From positions 1 through 64,000 of the forward strand of contig NZ_JPOC01000028.1 of NCBI RefSeq assembly GCF_000738775.1: 64,000 bases of DNA, read 5' to 3'. This document shows, in pieces, positions 10,736 to 21,643 of the stretch. The position numbers and the translations under genes were made by a program. This DNA is from Prescottella defluvii (GTDB taxonomy: Bacteria > Actinomycetota > Actinomycetes > Mycobacteriales > Mycobacteriaceae). Positions within the stretch are counted from its first letter, which is position 1. Every line of letters starts with the position of its first letter. The notes beneath the pieces were generated by a model. The model had not been told where the DNA came from. It did no database searches and saw nothing but the letters and a program-made list of their open reading frames with translations.

Positions 10736-11920
10736 TCATCCGTCGCCGCGCACCGAGTCGTGTCTGGAGCGCAGCGACGGGACGGCTGTCACCACGAGCG
10801 CGAACACCAGACCTCCGGCCACCAGGAGAACGACCACACGCCTGTCGATCAACGCGGAACCGACCGCTCCGAACGCGAGGATCGCCACCCACAAGTAGAT
10901 CAGGAGCACGACGCGACGGTGGGAGTGGCCGATCTGCAGCAACCGATGGTGCAGATGCATCTTGTCCGGGCTGAACGGACTCACGCCGGCGCGGGTCCGT
11001 CGGACGATGGCCAGCAGCAGGTCGAGGATCGGAATGAACATGACCGCACCCACCAGCAGGAGCGGCGAGAGCAGACCGAGCAGATCCCGGGATCCGTACG
11101 CGCTCAGACTGATCCGACCCGATGCGCTCGTCGAGACCGCCGCCAGCGTCAGGCCGATCAGCATCGAACCGGAGTCGCCCATGAAGATCCGGGCCGGCTG
11201 GAAGTTGTGCGGCAGGAAGCCCAGGCAGGCACCGGCGAGCGCCGCCGCGATCATCGCCGGCGGGTACGCGCTGACGTCGCCCCCCTGGTCGTGCAGCAGC
11301 CCGACCGAGAACGCGCAGATCGCGAGCGAAGCGATCAGTCCGAGCCCGGCCGCGAGGCCGTCCAGGCCGTCGACGAAGTTCATCGCGTTGATCATCACGA
11401 CGGTCACACCGACCGTGACGAGTCCCGCTTGGAGTTGGTCGAGGATGACCGTGGTGTCACCGAAGGGCTGGTAGATGATGTACCAGCTGACTCCCATCAC
11501 GGCGAGGATCCCGGCGGCGGTCACCTGACCGACGAACTTGGTGAGCGCGTCGAGACCCCAACGATCGTCGATCACGCCGACCAGCACGATGACGAAGCCG
11601 GCGACCAGGACTGCACTGATGTCGGTGGAGAACTCGAATCCACGTGTCAGGGCCGGCAACTGCTGCGCGAACAGCAGTGCGACGAGCATCCCGATGTACA
11701 TGCCGACACCACCGAGCCGCGGCGTCGGCTGCACATGGACGTCACGGTCGCGCGGTACGGCGACCGCACCGAAACGGATCGCCAGTACCCGGACCGCGCC
11801 CGTCCCCAGGAACGTGACGACGGCCGCCGTGAACAGCACGAGGAGAAGCTCACGCAGCGGCACACCCGCCCCGTTGCCACCCTGGGCGAGCGCCAGCAGG
11901 GCCGTATCCGCAGGACTCAC
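10736..11920 (-). CDS. wecA: Polyprenyl-phosphate GlcNAc-1-phosphate transferase (WecA/Rfe family)
   Basis: Transfers GlcNAc-1-phosphate from UDP-GlcNAc to decaprenyl phosphate on the inner face of the membrane. In mycolate actinomycetes this starts the linker that attaches arabinogalactan to peptidoglycan. The 394-residue protein has about 11 transmembrane helices, the metal-binding VGVIDDR, NFVDGLDGLAAG, the catalytic loop RIFMGDSGS, and HLHHRLL near the C-terminus (nucleotide recognition). The start is GTG at 11920, with TAGCGT 7 nt upstream, so it may also have a leaderless transcript. It is 63 nt after tsaC. Confidence 0.93.
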   Translation of the reverse strand: MSPADTALLALAQGGNGAGVPLRELLLVLFTAAVVTFLGTGAVRVLAIRFGAVAVPRDRDVHVQPTPRLGGVGMYIGMLVALLFAQQLPALTRGFEFSTDISAVLVAGFVIVLVGVIDDRWGLDALTKFVGQVTAAGILAVMGVSWYIIYQPFGDTTVILDQLQAGLVTVGVTVVMINAMNFVDGLDGLAAGLGLIASLAICAFSVGLLHDQGGDVSAYPPAMIAAALAGACLGFLPHNFQPARIFMGDSGSMLIGLTLAAVSTSASGRISLSAYGSRDLLGLLSPLLLVGAVMFIPILDLLLAIVRRTRAGVSPFSPDKMHLHHRLLQIGHSHRRVVLLIYLWVAILAFGAVGSALIDRRVVVLLVAGGLVFALVVTAVPSLRSRHDSVRGDG

Positions 11921-11983
11921 CTCGACGACGCTACCGGCAGGCCGGCCAGCGGCCGGGATTGAGCATGACGAGTCCCGTCACCA

Positions 11984-12646
11984 CTACTCCCCTCCCGGCA
12001 GCAGGCTCGCCGCGGCGACTCCGAGCACCTCGGCGACGTCGGCGGTCGGCACCGCCCCCTCGCGGAGGATGCGCGGCTCGTCGCCGGTGAGGTCGACGAT
12101 CGTCGACGCGACGGCATGAGCGGCCGGTCCACCGTCGAGGTAGACACTGGCAGCGCCCCCGAGTTGGTCGCGGGCTTCGTCGACGGTGGTCGCCGGCGGA
12201 CGCCCCGAGATGTTGGCGCTGGAGACCGCGAGCGGTCCCACCTCCCGCAGGAGATCGAGGGCGACCGGATGCAACGGCATCCGGAGCATGACCGTCCCCC
12301 GACTGTCACCGAGGTCCCACGCAAGCGAAGGAGCTTGCTGCACAACGAGACTCAGGCCACCAGGCCAGAAGGCCTTGACGAGGTCGCGCGCCTGCGGGCG
12401 CACCGAGAAGACGAGTCCGTCGATCGTGCTCCACGAACCGACCAGAACGGGCACCGGCATGTCCCGACCGCGCCCCTTGGCCCGCAGCAGGCTCGCGACG
12501 GCGTCGCCGTCGAACGCATCGGCGCCGAGGCCGTACAGGGTGTCGGTCGGAAGCACGACCAGACGGCCGGCCCGCAGCGCATTCTTGGCGGCGGTCAGCC
12601 CTGCTTCACGATTGTCGGGTTGCTTGCAGTCGTAGACGGTGCTCAC
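11984..12646 (-). CDS. tsaC: L-threonylcarbamoyladenylate synthase (TsaC/Sua5)
   Basis: Makes threonylcarbamoyl-AMP from threonine, bicarbonate and ATP for the t6A modification of ANN-decoding tRNAs. The 220-residue YrdC-type domain shows LPTDTLYGLGADAF, the KGRGRDMPVPVLV basic region, AFWPGGLSLVV and the SSANISG motif that closes the substrate pocket. The start is GTG at 12646 with GGAAGG about 8 nt upstream; it lacks the C-terminal Sua5 domain. The gene follows prmC by 34 nt, as in mycobacteria (prfA-prmC-sua5-rfe order). Confidence 0.93.
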   Translation of the reverse strand: MSTVYDCKQPDNREAGLTAAKNALRAGRLVVLPTDTLYGLGADAFDGDAVASLLRAKGRGRDMPVPVLVGSWSTIDGLVFSVRPQARDLVKAFWPGGLSLVVQQAPSLAWDLGDSRGTVMLRMPLHPVALDLLREVGPLAVSSANISGRPPATTVDEARDQLGGAASVYLDGGPAAHAVASTIVDLTGDEPRILREGAVPTADVAEVLGVAAASLLPGGE

Positions 12647-12680
12647 TCCCCCATCCTTCCACTGGACCGTCGGACCGCTT

Positions 12681-13571
12681 TCATCGCGCCGCCTCCGCCT
12701 CGGTCGCGACCCGCTGCGCGACGACGAACCGGGGCCTGCCCGCGAGGTCCGGATGCTCGGCGACGTGATCGAAGACGCGACGGGCCCGGAACAGCTCGGC
12801 CACCTGAGCACCGTTGGTGTCGTCGTGTTCGACGCCCACCGCACCGCCGATGCGCAGCCACCGCGCAATGTTGTTGACCATCGGTTTGATCACCGACAGG
12901 CCGTCGGCCCCACCGAACAACGCGGTGTGCGGATCGTGTTCGGCCACTTCGGGGTCGAGCACGGCGCCCTCGGGGATGTACGGGGGGTTGGAGACGATGA
13001 GGTCGACACCACCCTCGAGCTCGGTGAGCAACGCCCGGTCCGTCACGTCACCCTGGACGAGACGGATCGGCGTGTCCCCCGCCTCTCGCCGACGATCGGC
13101 GTTGCGACGGGCCCACGCCAACGCATCCGGCTGCAGTTCGACGGCATGGACGACAGCATCGGGCCGGGCGTGGGCGATCGCCAGGGCCAGCGCACCGGAG
13201 CCGGTACACAGGTCCATCACGACGGGGGCCCGGAGACCGGAGGACTCGAGATGCGCGAGCGCCCACGCCAGCAGGAGTTCGGTCTCGGGGCGCGGGACGA
13301 ACACGCCGGGCCCGACCTCGAGGTCGATGTTGCCCATCGCGGTCGATCCCGTGATGTATTGCAGCGGAATGCGTTCCGCGCGGCGCGCCACCATCTTGCG
13401 GTACTCGTCGATGACCGGCGGGTCCACCAGCGGCACCAGGCCGAGGCGCGTCCGTTCGACACCCAGCAGATGCGCGGCGAGGAGTTCGGCGTCCACCCGC
13501 GCCGAGGGCACCCCGGCTCTCTCCAACTCGGCGGCTGCCTCGATGATGGCCAGGCGGATGGGTTGTCTCAC
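12681..13571 (-). CDS. prmC: Peptide chain release factor N5-glutamine methyltransferase (PrmC/HemK)
   Basis: SAM-dependent methylation of the GGQ glutamine of release factors. The 296-residue protein has an N-terminal helical domain that recognises the factor (about 1-90), the SAM loop DLCTGSGALALA, and the catalytic NPPYIP. The start is GTG at 13571. Its substrate RF1 is encoded just upstream at 14163-15242, but the two are separated by the oppositely oriented secreted-protein gene. That insertion is unusual because prfA and prmC are normally adjacent. Confidence 0.95.
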   Translation of the reverse strand: MRQPIRLAIIEAAAELERAGVPSARVDAELLAAHLLGVERTRLGLVPLVDPPVIDEYRKMVARRAERIPLQYITGSTAMGNIDLEVGPGVFVPRPETELLLAWALAHLESSGLRAPVVMDLCTGSGALALAIAHARPDAVVHAVELQPDALAWARRNADRRREAGDTPIRLVQGDVTDRALLTELEGGVDLIVSNPPYIPEGAVLDPEVAEHDPHTALFGGADGLSVIKPMVNNIARWLRIGGAVGVEHDDTNGAQVAELFRARRVFDHVAEHPDLAGRPRFVVAQRVATEAEAAR

Positions 13572-13713
13572 GGGGTACAGACTGCCACGTCGGTCACGGA
13601 CGCAACACGGATAGGTGCCGGACAGCTTGCACCGACGCTACAGCCGTCGTCCCGGCGATAGAATACGACCGGTCTGGACACCGTCAGACCGAGGCCGGAC
13701 GAAGGTACATCCC

Positions 13714-14121
13714 ATGTTCTCCGCCACAGCGGTACGTCTGCTGACTGCCGCAGCATTCACCACAGTTTCCGTCGCGATCGGGCCCGCGATCGCGCACGCC
13801 ACCGCATTCGACGTACAGCCGGCACCGGCGATCTGCCCGGGCGGGATGGGCGTCGCCGACGCCACCGCCCTGCCCGACGGACGGCTCGCGATCAGCGTCG
13901 ACGAACCCCCGCCGGCCGGCGGCGGCAGAGTCGTCTGGGTCAACAACTCCACCGGCGCCAACGGCATCGCCACGCTCACCAACAACGGCAGCCGCGCGGA
14001 GTTCGTCGCGGACACCGGTCCCGGTGTCGTCACCACCGTGCTCGACGGCGTCTACACCAACGGTGCCGGTCAGCCGTGCGTGCTCGCACAGGGCGGCGTC
14101 ACCACCACCGTCGTGAGCTGA
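13714..14121 (+). CDS. Small secreted protein of unknown function
   Basis: A 135-residue protein starting at ATG 13714, with GAAGG 8 nt upstream. It has a Sec-type signal peptide (residues 1-30, ending AIAHATA). The mature part is about 105 residues, rich in Gly/Thr/Val/Asn and likely all-beta, with two cysteines (near ICPGG and QPCVLA) that could form a disulfide. No domain is recognised. It is a lone plus-strand gene inserted between prfA and prmC, so it must have its own promoter; TAGAAT at 13659-13664 is a possible -10. Codon use looks native. Confidence 0.75.
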   Translation: MFSATAVRLLTAAAFTTVSVAIGPAIAHATAFDVQPAPAICPGGMGVADATALPDGRLAISVDEPPPAGGGRVVWVNNSTGANGIATLTNNGSRAEFVADTGPGVVTTVLDGVYTNGAGQPCVLAQGGVTTTVVS

Positions 14122-14162
14122 CGCGGTCGACTACTCGGCGGTGGATGCTCGCTCGCCGAGGC

Positions 14163-15242
14163 TCACTCGGCGGCGAGTCGGGCCTCTCGGTCCGCCTTGC
14201 CCAGGGCGTCGAGCAGCGCTTCCATGTCACCGTCGAGGACGGCGTCGAGATTGTGCGCCTTGAATCCGATCCGATGATCGGTGATCCGGTTCTCCGGGAA
14301 GTTGTACGTGCGGATGCGCTCGGAGCGGTCGACCGTGCGGACCTGACTCTGACGTCCGGCCGACGCCTCGGCGTCCGCGGCCTCCTCGGCGGCAGCCTGC
14401 AGACGCGCCGCGAGCACCTGCATCGCGCGGGCCTTGTTCTGCAGCTGGGAGCGCTCGTTCTGGCAGGTCACGACGATGCCGGTGGGCAGGTGGGTGATCC
14501 GGACCGCGGAGTCGGTGGTGTTGACGCCCTGGCCGCCCTTACCGGACGAGCGGTAGACGTCGATGCGCAGATCGGTCTCGTCGATCTGCACCTCCTCGAC
14601 CTCCTCGGGCTCCGGGTAGATGAGGACTCCCGCGGCCGAGGTGTGCACGCGTCCCTGCGACTCGGTGACGGGCACTCGCTGCACGCGGTGGACGCCGCCC
14701 TCGAACTTCAGGCGGGACCAGACACCGTCCCGGACGTCGCCCTTCGACTTGATCGAGATGGTCGCGTCCTTGTATCCGCCGAGGTCGGACACGGTGGCGT
14801 CGAGGATCTCGACCTTCCAGCCGGCGCGCTCGGCGTGCCGGACGTACATGCGGGCGAGGTCGGACGCGAACAGCGCCGACTCCTCACCGCCCTCGCCGGA
14901 CTTGAGTTCGAGGACGACGTCGTCGCCGTCGTGCGGGTCTCGCGGGGCCAGCAGGTCGGTGAGCGCCTTGTCGAGCTCGGTCACCGTCTCCTCGAGCGCC
15001 GGAATCTCGGCGGCGAACGCGGAGTCGTCGGCAGCGAGCTCCCGCGCGGCCTCGAGATCATCCTGTGCCGCGACGAGCTTGGCGTACGTGGCCATGATCG
15101 GTGCCAGTTCGGCGAAGCGCTTGCCGGCCTTGCGGGCCGCCGACGGATCGTTGTGCAGCGCCGGATCGGCGAGCTGCTGCTCCAGACCTGCGTGCTCGGC
15201 CAGGATGTCGTCGATCGCCGACGGCTTCGTCGTCCCTGCCAT
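14163..15242 (-). CDS. prfA: Peptide chain release factor 1
   Basis: Recognises UAA and UAG and triggers peptidyl-tRNA hydrolysis. The 359-residue protein carries the anticodon-like tripeptide PVT in [14 protein letters not shown] (PxT class, hence RF1 rather than RF2) and the catalytic GGQ in [12 protein letters not shown]. The start is ATG at 15242 with CAGGAG upstream; the open frame further upstream crosses the rpmE terminator and is not coding. It has a private upstream region with a long inverted repeat. Confidence 0.97.
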   Translation of the reverse strand: MAGTTKPSAIDDILAEHAGLEQQLADPALHNDPSAARKAGKRFAELAPIMATYAKLVAAQDDLEAARELAADDSAFAAEIPALEETVTELDKALTDLLAPRDPHDGDDVVLELKSGEGGEESALFASDLARMYVRHAERAGWKVEILDATVSDLGGYKDATISIKSKGDVRDGVWSRLKFEGGVHRVQRVPVTESQGRVHTSAAGVLIYPEPEEVEEVQIDETDLRIDVYRSSGKGGQGVNTTDSAVRITHLPTGIVVTCQNERSQLQNKARAMQVLAARLQAAAEEAADAEASAGRQSQVRTVDRSERIRTYNFPENRITDHRIGFKAHNLDAVLDGDMEALLDALGKADREARLAAE

Positions 15243-15257
15243 TCTGGGCTCCTGTTT

Positions 15258-15320
15258 CGCGTTTTGCGCACTTGTCGTTGTCGTCGAGACCTCCGAATCG
15301 CGGCAAGTGCGCAAAACGCG
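15258..15320. repeat. 17-bp perfect inverted repeat between rpmE and prfA
   Basis: The arm CGCGTTTTGCGCACTTG (15258-15274) is exactly repeated in inverse orientation at 15304-15320, separated by 29 nt. It starts 15 nt upstream of the prfA ATG and ends 14 nt from the rpmE terminator, so it fills almost the whole leader of prfA. The prfA RBS lies just outside the left arm. There is no U-tract. It may be a leader hairpin, a dispersed palindromic repeat, or an operator. Confidence 0.85.
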
Positions 15321-15334
15321 GTTCGGGTTGGTAC

Positions 15335-15379
15335 AAAAAAGCCGACGCCCGGCCTGCAGAAGCAGGACGGGCGTCGGCG
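15335..15379 (-). terminator. Intrinsic terminator of rpmE
   Basis: Minus strand: stem CGCCGACGCCCG / CCGGGCGTCGGC with a loop that itself contains the small stem CCTGC/GCAGG, followed by six T residues. It lies 7 nt after the rpmE stop and separates rpmE from prfA. Confidence 0.92.
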
Positions 15380-15385
15380 GGACAG

Positions 15386-15619
15386 CTACTGGTCGGCAGC
15401 GGCCTTCTTGTCGGCACGCTTGCCGTAGCGAGCCTCGAAGCGAGCCACGCGGCCGCCGGTGTCGAGGATCTTCTGCTTGCCGGTGTAGAACGGGTGGCAC
15501 TGCGAGCAGACCTCGACGTTGATACGTCCGCTGGTCGCGGTGCTGTGGGTCTCGAACGTGTTACCGCAACCGCACACGACGGTGGTGGCAACGTACTCGG
15601 GATGGATTCCAGCCTTCAT
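15386..15619 (-). CDS. rpmE: 50S ribosomal protein L31, zinc-binding type
   Basis: A 77-residue ribosomal protein with the four zinc ligands of the C+ class: C16 and C18 in VCGCGN, C38 and C41 in [13 protein letters not shown]. It bridges the 50S and 30S subunits. In actinomycetes a zinc-free paralogue usually exists elsewhere under Zur control; none is in this window. It sits between rho (214 nt upstream, with a terminator between) and prfA. Confidence 0.97.
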   Translation of the reverse strand: MKAGIHPEYVATTVVCGCGNTFETHSTATSGRINVEVCSQCHPFYTGKQKILDTGGRVARFEARYGKRADKKAAADQ

Positions 15620-15760
15620 GGTGTCCCTTTCAATGGTCGCCGGGTCGACCTCGCCATTCGAAGCCGTGAACCGGAACCGGACATGATTGTCACGCGATCG
15701 CCCATTCTGCCAGAGGCGGACGCATCCTCATAAACGCGCCCCCGGCCCGATTGATTCCCG

Positions 15761-15819
15761 CCCGATACGACGCCGTCCCCGCGGCGCGAGGCACACGGGG
15801 ACGGACGTCGTCGATCGGG
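15761..15819 (-). terminator. Long hairpin after rho
   Basis: Imperfect stem of CCCGAT...ACG-CCGTCCCCG (15761-15781) with CGGGGACGG-ACGTCGT...ATCGGG (15796-15819), starting 15 nt after the rho stop. It has no U-tract, so it would be a U-less terminator or a 3'-end stabilising structure. Confidence 0.6.
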
Positions 15820-15833
15820 AACGCGCCCGGAGG

Positions 15834-17891
15834 TCAGTCCTCCAGGGCACCCGGAGCGGTCTTCGAGACCTGCATGAGGAACTCGATGTTGCTCTTGCTC
15901 TTCTTCAGACGGTCGACGAGCAAGTCGATCGCCTGGTGCGTGTCCAGACCGGACAGCACACGCCGCAGCTTGTGCACGACGGCGAACTCGTCCGGGCTCA
16001 TGAGGAGCTCGTCCTTACGAGTGCTCGACAGGTTGACGTCGACGGCCGGGAACACCCGACGCTCCGCGATCTTGCGGTCGAGCTTGAGCTCGGCGTTGCC
16101 GGTGCCCTTGAACTCCTCGAAGATCACCGTGTCGCCCGTGGAGCCGGTCTCGACCAGCGCCGAGGCGATGATCGTCAGCGAGCCACCGTTCTCGATGTTG
16201 CGAGCGGCACCGAGGAAACGCTTCGGCGGGTACAGCGCGGTCGAGTCGACACCACCGGACAGGATGCGTCCGGACGCGGGCGAGCTGTTGTTGTACGCGC
16301 GACCCAGGCGGGTGATCGAGTCGAGCAGCACCACGACGTCGCGACCGGCCTCGACGAGGCGCTTCGCGCGCTCGATGGCGAGCTCGGCGACCGAGGTGTG
16401 ATCGGCCGGCGGACGGTCGAACGTCGACGCGATGACCTCGCCGTTCACCGAACGCTGCATGTCGGTGACTTCTTCGGGACGCTCGTCGACGAGGACCACC
16501 ATCAGGTAGCACTCGGGGTTGTTCACCGTGATCGCGTTCGCGATGTCCTGCAGGACCGTTGTCTTACCGGCCTTCGGCGGCGACACGATCAGGGCGCGCT
16601 GTCCCTTACCGATCGGCATGACCAGGTCGATGACACGCGTGGTGAGGATGTTCGGCGTGGTCTCGAGGCGCAGTCGCTGGTTCGGGTAGAGCGGCGTGAG
16701 CTTGTTGAACTCGGGACGCCTGCGCGCCGCCTCGACGTCGCCACCGTTGACGGTGTCCAGGCGCACCAGCGGATTGAACTTCTGCCGCTGGCTGCTCTGC
16801 TGCTCACCCTCACGGGGAACGCGGACCGCACCGGTGATCGCGTCACCGCGGCGCAGGCCGTTCTTGCGAACCAGGTTCATCGAGACGTACACGTCGTTCG
16901 GGCCGGCGAGGTAGCCGGAGGTGCGCACGAACGCGTAGTTGTCGAGCACGTCGAGGATGCCGGCGACCGGCTGCAGGACGTCGTCCTCGCGGATCTCGGG
17001 CTCCCGGGCATCCCGGCCCTCCCCCGCCTCGCCACGGTCGCGTCCACGACGACGCTCACGGACGCGACGCCCACGACGGCCGCGGCCGCCCTCGTCGTCG
17101 TCACCGTCACGGCGATCGCCGCGACCTTCACCGCGGGGTCCGTTGCCGCCCTGCGATCGATCGCCACTCTGAGCACGGTCACCGCGCTCACCACGGTCAC
17201 CGCGCTCGCCACGGTCACCGCCCTGAGCACGATCGCCGCGGTCACCCCGCTCGCCGCGCTCACGACGTCCGCCACGCTCACCGCGCTCGTCGGACTGCTG
17301 CTCCCGGCCCTGCTCCTTGTCGGAGTCGGTGGCCTTGGGCTCCGCCGGCGCATTGCCGGACTGAGTGTTGTCGTTCTCGGCGCCTTCAGGGGCACCCGAC
17401 CGGCGCGACGCGCCGCGACGCTGGCGGCCGCGGCGGCCACCCTGCTCGGCGTCGGTGCCGTCCTGGGCATCGGCGGCCGGCGGCGCCGACTGCTCGACGC
17501 TCTCCTTGCGGGGAGCCGGGGTCTCCGCGGCGGGCGCGCCCTCGGCGGGCGCCGACTTCACGGGAGCCGCCTCGGCGGGCGCCGACTTCGCGGGAGCCGC
17601 CTTGGCAGCACTCGAACCGCCCTGGCGCTCCTTGATCGCGGCGATCAGGTCGCCCTTGCGCATACCCGAGGTGCCCTTGATGCCGAGTTCGCCCGCGAGC
17701 GAACGAAGCTCGGCGAGCACCATCCCGGACAGCCCGGCCCCGCGGCGTGCATCGGCACGCTTGGTGGACGCGACGACCGCGCCCTCGCGCGGTGCAGCGT
17801 CAGAAGTCTGTGGAGAATTTCCCGCCCGGGCACCCGCGGCCTCTGCCGGGGAATCTTGGACAGGCGTGGCAATCAGGTCCGTATCGGTCAC
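15834..17891 (-). CDS. rho: Transcription termination factor Rho, with a large actinobacterial insert
   Basis: Hexameric RNA-dependent ATPase that terminates untranslated transcripts. At 685 residues it is about 265 longer than E. coli Rho. Order: N-terminal low-complexity tail; SAP-like Rho_N helix bundle (about 53-90); a roughly 200-residue insert that begins Ala/Pro/Lys-rich and becomes a dense series of arginine-glycine/aspartate repeats; the cold-shock RNA-binding domain; then the ATPase domain with Walker A SPPKAGKT. Long RG-rich inserts are known in actinobacterial Rho and add RNA affinity. The start is GTG at 17891 with AAAGGA 5 nt upstream. It has a leader of about 260 nt. Confidence 0.96.
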   Translation of the reverse strand: MTDTDLIATPVQDSPAEAAGARAGNSPQTSDAAPREGAVVASTKRADARRGAGLSGMVLAELRSLAGELGIKGTSGMRKGDLIAAIKERQGGSSAAKAAPAKSAPAEAAPVKSAPAEGAPAAETPAPRKESVEQSAPPAADAQDGTDAEQGGRRGRQRRGASRRSGAPEGAENDNTQSGNAPAEPKATDSDKEQGREQQSDERGERGGRRERGERGDRGDRAQGGDRGERGDRGERGDRAQSGDRSQGGNGPRGEGRGDRRDGDDDEGGRGRRGRRVRERRRGRDRGEAGEGRDAREPEIREDDVLQPVAGILDVLDNYAFVRTSGYLAGPNDVYVSMNLVRKNGLRRGDAITGAVRVPREGEQQSSQRQKFNPLVRLDTVNGGDVEAARRRPEFNKLTPLYPNQRLRLETTPNILTTRVIDLVMPIGKGQRALIVSPPKAGKTTVLQDIANAITVNNPECYLMVVLVDERPEEVTDMQRSVNGEVIASTFDRPPADHTSVAELAIERAKRLVEAGRDVVVLLDSITRLGRAYNNSSPASGRILSGGVDSTALYPPKRFLGAARNIENGGSLTIIASALVETGSTGDTVIFEEFKGTGNAELKLDRKIAERRVFPAVDVNLSSTRKDELLMSPDEFAVVHKLRRVLSGLDTHQAIDLLVDRLKKSKSNIEFLMQVSKTAPGALED

Positions 17892-18222
17892 GGAGGTCCT
17901 TTCCTTCCCTCGCTCGCGCTGCGCAAAGCCGAGGGTTCGTCCCGCAGTTCAGTCGACAACTGAACTCGGATGTGCCGTATCCGCTGGATGGAATGTCGGC
18001 TTGTCCTCCATCACATCACCCGAGGAGGCGGGTGCTGTCGATCGATCCACGCAGAGGAGAGCGCGCAAGAATCGTGCCAGGATTACCCCGAAGAAATGGA
18101 GCGACTGCCCTGGTGAAGCACCGGCGTCTGAAGCGCACGATGTACGGACACGCTCAGGATAGCGGCGAATGCCCCACTGGGCAAGAAGCAGTCCTGAGCG
18201 CGTCCGATCGGTCCATCCGGAC
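17892..18222 (-). promoter_or_regulatory. rho leader region with hairpin and possible 20-codon upstream ORF
   Basis: 331 nt between thrB and rho. From the promoter at 18156-18184 a 5'-UTR of about 257 nt would be made. Close to rho it holds a hairpin with arms AGTTCAGT / ACTGAACT (17946-17966). The stop of a short frame starting ATG GAG GAC AAG and ending in codons for SSVVD, 20 residues, overlaps this hairpin. The uORF has no clear RBS. Rho genes are often autoregulated through their leaders; whether this one is cannot be told from sequence. Confidence 0.5.
18156..18184 (-). promoter_or_regulatory. Predicted rho promoter
   Basis: Minus strand: TTGCCC (18184-18179), a 17-nt spacer, then TATCCT (18161-18156). 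This is a good vegetative promoter downstream of the thrB stop and the only one I see between thrB and rho. Confidence 0.7.
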
Positions 18223-20329
<2,107 letters not shown>

Positions 20330-20333
<4 letters not shown>

Positions 20334-21643
20334 TCGGAGGTACCTTCCAGTCGGAGCACGCTGGTCACAGCGGTTACAGATTCGAGTTCGGCGAGGGCGG
20401 CAACCGTTTCCGAGAGTGCCGCGTCGTTCGCGAGGTGAGTCACGACCACCAGGCGTGCACCGTCACCGGCACCCTCCTGCCGGACCGTGGAGATGCTGAC
20501 GCCGCGCTTGGCGAACTCGGCGGAGACCGCCGAGAGCACACCGGCACGGTCGGCCACCTGCATGTTCACGTAGTAGCGGGTGGGGATGTCGCCCATGGGT
20601 GCGATGGGCAGATCCGCGTACTTGGACTCGCGGGGTCCACGCCCGCCGTGCACGCGGTTGCGCGCGGCCATCACGAGGTCGCCCATGACGGCGGACGCGG
20701 TGGGGGCGCCACCGGCGCCCTGGCCGTAGAACATCAGGCGGCCCGCGGCGGCGGACTCGACGACCACGGCGTTGTACGCGCCGTTGACGCCGGCGAGCGG
20801 GTGCTCGCGCGGAACGAGCGCCGGGTAGACGCGGGCGGAGACCCGCTCGCTGCCGTCCTCGGCGACGATCCGCTCGCAGATCGACAGCAGCTTGATGGTG
20901 CAGTCCAGCGACTTGGCGGCGTCGAGATCGTCCGAGGTGATCTTCGAGATGCCCTCGCGGTACACGTCACCGGCGGTGACGCGGGTGTGGAACGCGATCG
21001 AGGCGAGGATCGCGGCCTTCGACGCGGCGTCGAAGCCCTCGACGTCGGCGGTCGGGTCGGCCTCGGCGTAGCCCAGACGGCCGGCCTCGGCGAGCGTGTC
21101 GGCGTAGTCGGCGCCGGTCTCGTCCATCGCGGACAGGATGAAGTTGGTGGTGCCGTTGACGATGCCGAGGACGCGGTTCACCCGATCACCGGCGAGGGAC
21201 TGGGTGAGCGGGCGGATCACGGGGATCGCACCGGCGACGGCGGCCTCGAAGTACAGGTCGACGCTCTGCCGCTCGGCCGCCTCGGCGAGTTCGCCGGTGT
21301 ACTCGGCGAGCAGTGCCTTGTTGGCCGTCACCACGGACTTGCCCGCATTGAGCGCGGCGAGCACCAGTTTGCGCGGCAACTCGATGCCACCGATGACCTC
21401 GACGACCACGTCGACGTCGTCACGGGTCACGAGGGCTTCCGCGTCGGTGGTCAGCAATTCCTGCGGCACCCCGCGATCGCCGTCGATGCGGCGTACCGCC
21501 ACACCGCGCAGTTCCAGTCGCCCACCGACCCGGGCCTCGAGGTCGGTCGAGTGCTCGCGGATGATCCGAGCCACCTCGCTGCCCACGGTCCCCAGGCCGA
21601 GAACAGCCACCCCGATGGCGCGCTGCGCCGATTCGCTGGTCAC
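20330..21643 (-). CDS. hom: Homoserine dehydrogenase
   Basis: Reduces aspartate semialdehyde to homoserine (437 residues). The NAD(P) motif [12 protein letters not shown] lies at the N-terminus. The catalytic domain carries the [16 protein letters not shown] segment, and a C-terminal ACT domain (about 350-430, beginning [15 protein letters not shown]) suggests feedback inhibition by threonine. The ATG at 21643 overlaps the lysA stop by 4 nt. Confidence 0.97.

Noticed and set aside
17020-17300. Tandem DNA repeats in the middle of rho considered as a repeat array or CRISPR
   Set aside because: They are imperfect in-frame codons for Arg-Gly-Asp units of the Rho insert, without constant spacers.
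15687-17963. A 758-codon plus-strand frame opposite rho
   Set aside because: Antisense to rho and its repeats; low-complexity Leu/Arg/Thr content follows from the opposite strand's RG-rich codons.
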